In this document: in pieces, positions 56,429 through 64,000 of the stretch
Layout: every line of letters begins with the position of its first letter
How positions within the stretch are numbered: the stretch's first letter is position 1
DNA from: Hirsutella rhossiliensis
Taxonomy: Eukaryota > Ascomycota > Sordariomycetes > Hypocreales > Ophiocordycipitaceae
Assembly: GCF_020360975.1 (NCBI RefSeq)
Contig: NW_025408669.1
Location: 2,728,001 to 2,792,000 of the forward strand
DNA length: 64,000 nucleotides
Reading direction: 5' to 3'
Notes under the pieces: generated by a model
Databases searched by the model: none
The model's input: only the letters and a program-made list of their open reading frames with translations
Told to the model about the DNA's origin: nothing
Position numbers and translations under genes: made by a program

Positions 56429-57001
56429 TGCGGAGCAAGGTCCCTTGGACTGCGGCAAGGGGCAAGCTGGTCACGAGCAGGAATGGAAGAAGTCGGAAAA
56501 ATCAACGGCACACCGAGTTGCAGTTGGTGCTGTATATACATTACCTAGGTATGATAGAAGTTGCCCAAGACGAGGCTTTTGGCCAACAGCACGTGCATTG
56601 CCCGGCTTCCAACTACCTACCCGCCTGGCTGCCTGCTTCTGCCTACCTACCCAAGTAGTACCAAGCTAAAGGGGAATCACGAGGCGAGGCGTTGGGCCGC
56701 CGGGGAAGGGAGAGCGGCTGGCCAACTACCTTAGAGATTTGGGCTTGGGCGAATGATACCTCAACGACGAACTCGGTCGCGGCGTAACGGGGGGGAATGA
56801 CGGCGAGACAGAAGCCGGCTTCCGTTGGTGCATAAACGCCTTTTGTACAGGCACGACTCTTGCAAGATATATGTGGTGCTTTTGACGGACAAATTCTTCA
56901 TTCCGTGTAAAATCGGGCCATGACATAAACCCAAAAGATGACAGCCCGAAATACATCTTTCGTAGGCTTGCCCGACGCTCAAAACCAAATTGACAGAGAG
57001 A
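56429..57001. other. 3'-to-3' intergenic region of sec16 and hus1
   Basis: About 570 bp. It contains CCTAGGTA at about 56543-56551 and a run of TACC units at about 56617-56656. No gene seen. Confidence 0.5.
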
Positions 57002-58172
57002 TCATACGCTGTAGGACTGAACATAGTACTAATAAATGTCAGTCAAGCCGGAGAGCATGGGTGGCTCGAGACAGGTCTTACCGTGACGACCGAGTCTTCG
57101 GCCGATGCATCGTCGTAATGGGGGACGTAAACGTAGAGGATGAGGGCGTGGCCATCTGCAAAGCAAGCAATGACCCTGCCCTCGAGGCGGCCGACGCTCA
57201 GCACTCGGCTCCAGTCCTTACCGTCGACGTGGACCGTGGCCCAGCGCTCAGGCCCGCCGTCGCGAAACTTGGTGCTGGGGTGCTGCTCGACGGGCCTGTC
57301 GAGCTGGGCGGGGTCGAGTTCCGGGTTCTCGAGGTCTGACCAGACGCTGCAGATGTCGGTGGTGTCGGTTGCGATGCGCAGGCGCAGGCTGCCGTGCATG
57401 TTGGCGCTGAGCTCGAGTTTTGGCGACTTGTTGGCGTTGGAGGAGGCGAGGGCCAGCTTGGTGAAGCGGTCCGAGATGGCCTTGAGCTGAAGCAACGGAG
57501 GAAGCTGAATATGGACATCCGGCTCGCGAACCTTGGGCTGCATGATGGTCTCGACGGTTTCCGGATGGAGGACGCGGACGGGAATATCCTGGGTGATGAT
57601 CTTTTCGTGCTCTCTTCTCAACGACGTCTCAAGGTGCTCTGGCTGGAAAAAGTCGTCGTCGCCAAATGGGTCGTCGGCAGAGGGCTTGGCGGCGGCAGCG
57701 GAGCCGCTCGAAGTGGTGGTGGTGATGGTCATGGAAAGGATGGGCAGGCCGTCTTTTTTGGTGAGGCGGAGCGAGGCGGAGATGCTATTGAGGGCGGACT
57801 TGAGGGCGCGCTGGAGCGGCTGAAGAGGCAACTCGAGGTTGATTGTGTTGGAAGCCTCGGCCGACTGAATGTGGTAGTTGTCGAAGATGAAGTCCATGGC
57901 GAGCGACCTGCAGGCAGAAGGCGGCGGTTACGACTCATGATGCAAGCGCCGAGTGACGAGGAGAGACGTACGCCCAGACTTGAGATCCCATGTCGGGGAT
58001 GACGGTGAAGCGCGCCGTGTCATCGCTGAGGCGCACCCACGCAATCTTCTCGAGCGAGGAGAGCGCCGCGGTGAGCTCTGGCCACAAATGTGAGCTTCAG
58101 GGCAAGCCCAAGAGTAAAGAAAGGCTCACTGGCAAAGGTGCGGATGTTCTTGAGCTCTGTTCGGAATCGCAT
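57002..58172 (-). CDS. hus1: checkpoint clamp subunit Hus1
   Basis: Four exons on the minus strand (58172-58130, 58077-57972, 57907-57082, 57028-57002) encode 333 aa. The joins rebuild the family N-terminus MRFRTELKNIRTFAKLTAAL, then IAWVRLSDDTARFTVIPDMG and NYHIQSAEASNTINLEL. The last exon is nine codons and gives the expected YYVQSYS ending. Hus1 forms the 9-1-1 ring with Rad9 and Rad1, loaded at damaged DNA to activate the ATR/Mec1-type checkpoint kinase. An acidic/Thr insertion at about residues 105-130 (SADDPFGDDDFFQPEH) is usual for fungal forms. The longer unspliced frame starting at Met inside exon 3 lacks the N-terminal sliding-clamp strand. Confidence 0.92.
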
Positions 58173-58768
58173 CTTGGAAGGCGCCTCGAACGGGCGATTC
58201 GTCGTCGGCGTTGACGTGTGAGCAGGTACAGATATGTTAGTGTGAGTGAGCGTTGGTGTGGGGGGTAACTGGTACTTTGCGCCTCGACATTTTAGGAAAG
58301 GGAAACGCCTAGGAGCCGACTGCCTATCCGAGAAAAGATGTAGGCCAGTTGACCTTGCCTAATCAGGTAACCGCCTACCAGCAACAGCCACAGTACTTGC
58401 TGCCTGGGCGAACAACCCGCAGCTGTTTTCAAGCAAGGAATACAGAGAGCAACCGCCGGAGGGGGTGTTGGGGGGACCACTGGGCTCCTGCTGAGCCCGT
58501 CCGCCCACATGAGGTAGGCTCGAGGTGCGAGAAGCAAGCACACGTCAAGACTCCTCCCGCCTCTGGTCCAACCCTGGCTCTTCCACTCCCACCATCGCCG
58601 ACCAACTTCGCGGCCTTTGCGATCAGCATCGCTCTCTCGGCTCACCACGCTCTTTGCTCCCAAGACCTTGGAACGCATCTTTCGCTCAGGTATTCATCTT
58701 ACACTCGTAACTCTCCACGCAAAGCCCTCCGCTATGAACGAAGACAGTGGCCTCGGTCAGCCTCCATC
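58173..58768. promoter_or_regulatory. divergent region of hus1 and the RING-like gene
   Basis: About 600 bp between the hus1 start and the chosen start of the RING-like gene. The frame of the latter is open back to 58349, so part of this may be coding if an earlier ATG is used. Composition there is less protein-like. Confidence 0.4.
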
Positions 58769-60100
58769 ATGCGGTCTGTTCCGAACATCGATCTTTCTCG
58801 AGTGCCTCCTCCTCGGCATCTTTTGAAGCGCTTCAGCGCCGAGCTTCGCCGGCAACGCATCGAGCGCAAGGCCCGCAAGCTTCAAAAGAAGACACAGGCG
58901 CAGCCGGCCGAGCCTCTGGTCAACCCTCTGGGGCAACATCCCGACCCTCTGGCGCAACATCCTATTGTATGGGCCAGCAGAGGCACCGCTCGCATCGAGT
59001 CTGACTCTTCACAAGAGAGAGTTTCCGTCCCCGCCCGCCGGGATTCTGCCCATTCTGCCCATTCTGCCCATACTCCCCCTTCTTCCCGCTCGCAGCCATC
59101 CCCAACACCCTTGCTTGAGAGAGGCTCGGAAGATTGTCATGCGTCTTCATCGCAGGTCGCCCGGAGCCCACCGACATTACCGGAACTCACCGGTTTGCTG
59201 ACCTCGACTGCGCCTCAGGATACAAAACAGGACAGCGCAGTGAAATCTGCCAACTCCGAGGTTGGAGACCCAGTTGCCACCACGCCCGCACCACCGGAGC
59301 CTCCCACTTCGCCGAGCCAGACTGCGCCCGGGGATAGAAGACGGAGCAGCGCAGCGAAATCTGCTGACACCCAGGTTGGAGGTCCAGTTGCCTCCACGCC
59401 CGCAAGATCGGGCCCTTCTTCTCTGCTGGGCCAGACTACTCCCGGGTATAGACGACGGAGCAGCGCATGGAGATCGGCCGACACCCAGGTTGGAGATCCA
59501 GACGCCATTACGCCAGCACCCCCTGTCGGTAAGCGCAAGTTCAACTCGTCCTTCTCAGCCGGCTCGACTTTGCTGGGAAGCGACAGGAAGCCGGACAAGT
59601 ACCCTTGCCACATATGCGGCTACGTCCTTGGGAAGCCCAGGGGTCACGGGAACAAGATCGAGAGGCTGGCGTTTTTGCCATGTGGTCAGGCCTTTGGCCA
59701 CGAGTGCCTTTTCCACTGGCTCACGGACACGGGCGTCCCCAAGTACTGCCCCGACTGTTGCGTCCCCATGCGCCATGCATGTGAGCATCTGACAGCCCCA
59801 ACCAAGTTTCCTCCGGTCGTAGCCTTCACCGACGTGAAAGCGGCCGTCATGCCCTGGAACTACGAGTTTTGCGAATCGCGAAAGGGCCTGAAGCTCCACG
59901 CGACGATTAAGAAGACGGCCGACCGGCTGCGCAAGGCGGAAACGAGGAAGATGCATCGCGAAAAGTCGGCCATGGACTTTGCCCACGAGGCTATCCGCAG
60001 GTTTCACGGGCACACGGTTGTCCGAGCTGAGAAGAAGCTGGACGAGCAGCACAAGACCTGGTGGGCTGTCAAATGGGCGAACTTTGGACTGCCCGAGTAA
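58769..60100 (+). CDS. RING-like zinc-binding protein with tandem repeats
   Basis: One exon, 443 aa from the ATG at 58769 (MRSVPNIDLSRVPPPRHLLK); the frame is open upstream, so the start is uncertain. Residues 1-60 are basic with a helix-forming RRQRIERKARKLQKK. Residues about 151-255 are a Ser/Pro-rich tandem repeat with a 38-residue period: KSADTQVGxPxxxTPA in two copies and a diverged KSANSEVGDPVATTPA copy. A cysteine/histidine cluster follows: CHIC at 280-283, LPCGQAFGHECLFHWL, then CPDCC about 15 residues later. That spacing fits a RING-H2-like finger, so ubiquitin ligase activity is possible but unproved. The C-terminal 110 residues are basic, ending WWAVKWANFGLPE. No named family recognised. 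Confidence 0.65.
   Translation: MRSVPNIDLSRVPPPRHLLKRFSAELRRQRIERKARKLQKKTQAQPAEPLVNPLGQHPDPLAQHPIVWASRGTARIESDSSQERVSVPARRDSAHSAHSAHTPPSSRSQPSPTPLLERGSEDCHASSSQVARSPPTLPELTGLLTSTAPQDTKQDSAVKSANSEVGDPVATTPAPPEPPTSPSQTAPGDRRRSSAAKSADTQVGGPVASTPARSGPSSLLGQTTPGYRRRSSAWRSADTQVGDPDAITPAPPVGKRKFNSSFSAGSTLLGSDRKPDKYPCHICGYVLGKPRGHGNKIERLAFLPCGQAFGHECLFHWLTDTGVPKYCPDCCVPMRHACEHLTAPTKFPPVVAFTDVKAAVMPWNYEFCESRKGLKLHATIKKTADRLRKAETRKMHREKSAMDFAHEAIRRFHGHTVVRAEKKLDEQHKTWWAVKWANFGLPE
59219..59525 (+). repeat. 114-bp tandem coding repeat (minisatellite)
   Basis: The segment beginning CAGCGCAGYGAAATCTGC recurs at 59233, 59347 and, diverged, at 59461, exactly 114 bp apart. The period is a multiple of three, so copy number can vary without breaking the RING-like reading frame. 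The third copy is partial. Confidence 0.9.
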
Positions 60101-60645
60101 CGGGATATGGCGTTGCTGACAGAATCGTTCGCCTGCCACGTTTTGAGGATCTGAAGGGTTCCAATGGGTGGCACGAGGCGAGACTGAGTTTATATGTCGG
60201 ATCCAACAGCGAATTCAAGTCAGCGCAATAGGCAGCATACGTAGACCAGAGATTGGCCGGGTAACACGTACGCACTTGAATAAAGGGTAAAGTTATGGTA
60301 CATAAAAAGTAGCTGTGAGATGCAGTGCCACTGACTCGTAGCAGAGGGGGCGGCCTCGTCGATCAATCTCACCCTAGACGCAGCGAGACAAAGGCTCGAC
60401 GACATATGGGCGCGACCCACGGAAACATTGACCGCTTCTTGCGAAAAGAGGGCATCAAAAGCCATGGACGCGGAGAAATAAATCGGCGCCGGTCAGTATG
60501 CTCGCGCCTACCCAGTGCCTGTGACGCGACGAGGATTGTCCGGGATGGAGAGGACACTTTTTAGAGGGCGGAAATGTAAGAGATGACGGATTATGGAAAC
60601 TTGGTTTTCGTTTTTTTTCTTTTGTTCACACCAGCAAAGTCGGGA
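60101..60645. other. 3'-to-3' intergenic region
   Basis: About 545 bp between the RING-like gene and the 144-aa membrane protein gene. No gene seen. Confidence 0.5.
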
Positions 60646-61197
60646 TCAGGGCCGGCCTGGAACCGGCTCGTCGTCGCTGTCGTCCATGAACCCTTCTTCT
60701 AAACTACTGCAGCGTCAGCCACCAGCACATGACATCGATACACCGACAAGGCATACTCGCGACTCAGCCGCCGCGTGTTGTCGGGCTGGACCGCCGGGAC
60801 GTGCCTCTCGATGGCGCGCCATATCTCCTCGTCCACGTCGTCGAGCTCCTCGCCGTCGGCCTCGTCGTCGAGGACCGAGTTGGGGGCAAAGGCGACATTC
60901 CTGCCGCCGATGAAGGTGGCCAAGGGGCCGAAGGTGGCGAAGCGGCCCATGATGCGATGGCGCAGCGACGAGGTGCGCTCCGAGATGGAGTCAAGGGGCA
61001 GGTACTGGGCATAGCGGTTGCGGTAGCGGCGCCAGATGGGCACGAGGGCAAAGGTGAGGAGGAGGAAGATGACGAGGGAGACGACGGCGGGGACGAAGAG
61101 GGTCTAGGACACACACGTCAGCCAGCTGTGCGAGCGATGGCTCCCTCGTGAGGGGATGGGGGGAAAGCACCTTGGCGAGAGACAGTGTGGACGCCAT
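60646..61197 (-). CDS. small single-pass membrane protein, 144 aa
   Basis: Three exons on the minus strand (61197-61171, 61103-60757, 60706-60646) encode 144 aa. The start MASTLSLAK joins to TLFVPAVVSLVIFLLLTFAL, one membrane segment at about residues 8-31. A positively charged stop-transfer part WRRYRNRYAQYLP follows, so the C-terminus probably faces the cytosol. SISERTSSLRHRIMGRFATF and a strongly acidic DEADGEELDDVDEEIW come next. The last exon adds an acidic tail, MDDSDDEPVPGRP. I know no function for it; conservation seems likely from the clean splicing and composition. Exon 1 is only nine codons, and all splice sites are GT-AG. Confidence 0.75.
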
Positions 61198-63299
61198 GGT
61201 TTATAAGACACAGCGACGTGAGCGGACAGCAGAGGAACAGAGCGCTCTTCCCAGCGACGGGGCGGATGCGAGGGAGGACGAGCAACGCCGCCCTTTGTCC
61301 TCGAAACTGCGAAAGGCTCCGGATGCCTTGGGGGCGGGCGGACGCTGCTGGGTGGTGGGTGTGCGCGACTCGGCAGAAAGTGCGGGTATTTTATTTGTCA
61401 GCTGGCGACGGCGGCGACAAGGAAGCCACTCATCCTCGGTCGACTCAGTCGAGGAAGCCTGAGCCGGGAACTGAGTGACGGCGGCCGGCTGCTACTTGAT
61501 TGATCACAGCTGGGCGCTGATGAGAGAAAGGGAGACGAGACGGATGGGTTTAGTACGGTACGGAGGGAGCCTACAGCGGGTGTACTGCTCTCGGCGTGTA
61601 AGTCGGAGACTGCTTGCGGTAAGGCGCAGTAGTTGCAAGGTTCCGGGACGGTTCAAGCTGCTGATTCCATTGATGCAAAGGACCCAGGCACACGGCACGG
61701 GCGAAGCAGCACCGCCTCGCATCGAGCTTGGCAGATGGGGCTGCTCCTGCAAGGCAGAGCGAGATGCCTTGATGCGAGGCACGAGACGACCGGGCATTTC
61801 CAGCTTCATCTCGGTAAGTACTGGCCCTGGTATTTTAACCAAGTGCGGAGTCCGAGGACCTGGGTAGTAGGTAATTATTCTGGATGTTTACCAAGTGCTG
61901 TCGTGCTGTTAACTTCCGGACCAACTCTGAGAATCAAGTTGCCCAGCGATTTCCAGGTAGCAGCAGCATCAAGTCGGCCCTCGGAACAAAATGGCTCGTG
62001 TCATGTGCGCTCTTTCAGGCATCTGCATCTCATCGCGATCCACGCCTTGCCGTGTGACGCAGCAGCGTCATCTGCGACAAGTCCCCCCTGGGCCCCTTGG
62101 CCACGAGGGTCCAGCGACGTTTGATCGCCGGCTGCTGTTGGTCCCAGGGCTTCGGATCCGGACGGAACCGCCTGTCGCTTAATTACATGCCGTATCGCAC
62201 ATGCGTACCTAGGCGTCAAAGGCGGTTTGTCGCCGACGGACGAGTCGGCTGGCGCAGAAATGATGCTTCGTGCTTTCGGTTCTTTATGAGCGCAGGGCAC
62301 TGTTCAGTGCGGATAGCAGCCTTCTCGCGCCCGCCATCCATAACCCCATCCCAGTCCCCTTGCGAGCGATATTTAATTATAAGTTAATCATAAGCACTCG
62401 TCTTATCGTACCAACCAAAGACCGGGTGCAAAGGGAGAAGCAGCCTTGGGCCAGGGGCCAATGAGGCCCCCTCCCCATTCCCCCCTGTAGCCAGTAGGCG
62501 CCGAACTGGTGTGCCATTCTACGCAGATATCCCGTTATCAAATCGTAAGTGCTGCTGAAAGCCAGGCCCACTGCTGTTGCCGGTGCCAAAGTTTAACAAA
62601 TACCTGGCTACGCCTAGGTGGATACCTTGCCCAATCAGTCGCCAGCCACCTCGGCCGTTTCCCACTGGCCCGTCTCGCTCAATGTGCGATCTGCCGAACC
62701 TCCATACTGTACAGAAACTCCCCATCCTCCTACACCAGCCAAGAGAGCAACCCCCTTGTCGAGCCACCCCGGTCGTCTCGTCAGGGGCCTCATGCGCAGG
62801 CGCTCCGCATCTTTTGCTCCTTCTCTCGAAAGCCAGGCGGGCCTCGCCGTCGTCATTGTGGCCACCCAACACATCAATCGCCCCTCCCTGCATCGCATCC
62901 TCCGAAGCCTCGGTCGCCCGTCAATTTCGTCCAACCCGTCTCCATCCAGCCAGCCTCTCCCCGCGCCGCCCCGTCGGCAGCTGTCTTCGGCGCGTCAGCG
63001 GGTGGCCTCGGTTCCCCGGCCACTTCCTGCGAGCCCCATCGTCGTCAACCTGCCACGCCCAGCCCCATTTCCCACACCGTTGAGCACCTCGCCCACGGCC
63101 CTTGGCGCGTGGCCACGGCTACATCTGGCCACATCCTCCAGCTTCGACTCGGCACCTCGACCCGAGCAGATCTTCCCCGGCTGTCCATAATCCGGCCTCG
63201 ACTGGCACGCCCTTTGTCCAATATGCCAGCGGCCTCGAGCCAGCCCTTTGTCGCCTTCTCCTCTTTGATATAGCCATCCCCTGTTGGCCCCCGCTCACA
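61198..63299. promoter_or_regulatory. 2.1-kb region upstream of the formin-like gene
   Basis: No gene recognised. From about 62580 to 63190 several + strand frames stay open and the sequence is C/T-rich, which fits a long pyrimidine-rich 5' leader better than a protein. It includes CCTAGG-containing tracts at about 62208-62213 and 62612-62617. The 144-aa protein gene promoter lies at the left end. Confidence 0.45.
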
Positions 63300-64000
63300 A
63301 TGTCGGCCGCCGACAAGTCGAGGCAGTCCTCGGGCGGCCGCTCCATCTTTTCCCGAAACAAGAACAAAGACCGGCGGACGGCGGACACCGACAACCTCGA
63401 TGCCATCAGCACCGTGAGCTCACGCTCTTCGCGCCACAAGCGAGACTCGTCCAACGTGTCCATGGACGCGCCCGCCTCGCCTGACGCCGGAATCAACACC
63501 ATGGCGGGAGTGATAACGTCAATCCCCTATGACAGCGTTCCGGCCGGCTCTCGATCTCCGATCCCCGTCGAGTACTTGCCAAAGCCCGACCAGATGCCCG
63601 TGCGCCGAGAACCCCTGCCGCATCATCTTAACAAGGGCGGCGGCGATTTTCACCAGTATCCTTCCTTTGACAACTCGCCTTCCCCCGCAGGCTCTCACGC
63701 CTCGGCAACACGGTCCATGCTGGGCCCCTCCAACGTCACCATGGCTTCGACGGGGCGGCAGGCCCAGATTCAGCACTGGGGCGCCTCACGCGGCAGCATG
63801 GCCAGCACCTCCAACGGCTCGCGCTACGACTCGTACATGGCCCCCAACGGCCGAGCTTCCGCCGATGGTCAAAGCATCTACTCCCTCTCAGGTAATCAAA
63901 GCCATGACCAGGCGAGAATGTCACGCTCATCACAAGCAGCCATGCCTACTGCATCGTCGCAGAGCTCTTATGGTTCCCACTTGTCGCCTCGAGAGTCGAG
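63300..64000 (+). CDS. probable formin (Bni1/SepA type), N-terminal part only
   Basis: The reading frame begins at the ATG at 63300 and is open to the window edge (234 codons). It starts MSAADKSRQSSGGRSIFSRN, followed by DNLDAISTVSSRSSRHKRDS, MAGVITSIPYDSVPAG, PIPVEYLPKPDQMPVRREPL and PHHLNKGGGDFHQYPSFD. I recall similar N-termini (VITSIPY, KGGGDFHQYP) in SepA-type formins of filamentous ascomycetes, ahead of the GTPase-binding and FH domains. Those domains would lie beyond the window, so the call rests on recall of the N-terminus. Formins of this type nucleate actin for septation and hyphal tip growth. The remainder is Ser-rich and disordered. A possible donor (CAG then GTAATC) at about 63892 is not needed for frame. 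Confidence 0.55.
   Translation, partial: MSAADKSRQSSGGRSIFSRNKNKDRRTADTDNLDAISTVSSRSSRHKRDSSNVSMDAPASPDAGINTMAGVITSIPYDSVPAGSRSPIPVEYLPKPDQMPVRREPLPHHLNKGGGDFHQYPSFDNSPSPAGSHASATRSMLGPSNVTMASTGRQAQIQHWGASRGSMASTSNGSRYDSYMAPNGRASADGQSIYSLSGNQSHDQARMSRSSQAAMPTASSQSSYGSHLSPRES

Noticed and set aside
3148..61197. A co-regulated membrane-traffic gene cluster (ypt7, gda1, neo1, sec16, transporters)
   Set aside because: These are single-copy housekeeping genes spread on both strands among unrelated genes. Nothing in the sequence shows shared control, and fungal genomes rarely cluster such genes by function.
62618..63190. Overlapping open frames of 168-254 codons upstream of the formin-like gene
   Set aside because: Overlapping frames are open because the DNA is pyrimidine-rich, and none has protein-like composition. 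Better read as a 5' leader.

Overview
This is a 64-kb piece of a filamentous ascomycete nuclear chromosome, most likely a Sordariomycete of the order Hypocreales. The evidence is the many short introns (about 50-100 bp, GT-AG, with CTAAC-like branch sites), the moderately high GC content, genes on both strands without operons, and the protein set: Cut12, Cwc2, Spo12-like, Ypt7, Gda1, a KCC-type transporter, an Avt-type transporter, Aim32, Cyc2, Neo1, Sec16, Hus1 and a probable formin N-terminus. Intergenic DNA carries many TACCTA/TAGGTA tracts, which I associate with this order. The species cannot be named from the sequence alone. Splice sites were set by hand from frame continuity and family conservation, and no RNA evidence was available.

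Layout. 1-3.1 kb has no intact gene but holds a decayed phosphotransferase (APH-like) pseudogene. 3.1-14.9 kb holds cut12-like, ureF, cwc2, an Rbg1/DRG GTPase, a Spo12-like protein, a putatively peroxisomal acyl-CoA dehydrogenase and a GT32 glycosyltransferase. 14.9-16.7 kb is empty. 16.7-21.7 kb holds the Rab7 gene ypt7, an AAA/Mg-chelatase-like protein without a P-loop, and the Golgi guanosine diphosphatase gene gda1. 21.7-23.9 kb is gene-poor with one interrupted short reading frame. 23.9-31 kb holds a PPPDE-thioredoxin-PUL fusion, a 106-aa protein divergent from a CobW-type metallochaperone GTPase, and an unfamiliar internally repeated protein. 31.5-45 kb holds a cation-chloride cotransporter, a vacuolar amino-acid transporter, aim32 and a Cyc2-like oxidoreductase. 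45.2-61.2 kb holds the flippase gene neo1, sec16, hus1, a repeat-bearing RING-like protein and a 144-aa membrane protein. The window ends in the first 234 codons of a probable formin.

Most genes are conserved housekeeping genes. Several act in membrane traffic or at the vacuole and Golgi (Sec16, Neo1, Ypt7, Gda1, the KCC and Avt transporters), but nothing shows that they are co-regulated. I found no biosynthetic cluster, intact transposon, CRISPR array, rRNA or convincing tRNA. The less ordinary content is the two repeat-containing proteins, two GC-AG introns, a 15-nt microexon, the PPPDE-thioredoxin-PUL fusion, the P-loop-less AAA-like protein, two decayed genes and a 31-bp palindrome in the largest divergent promoter region.
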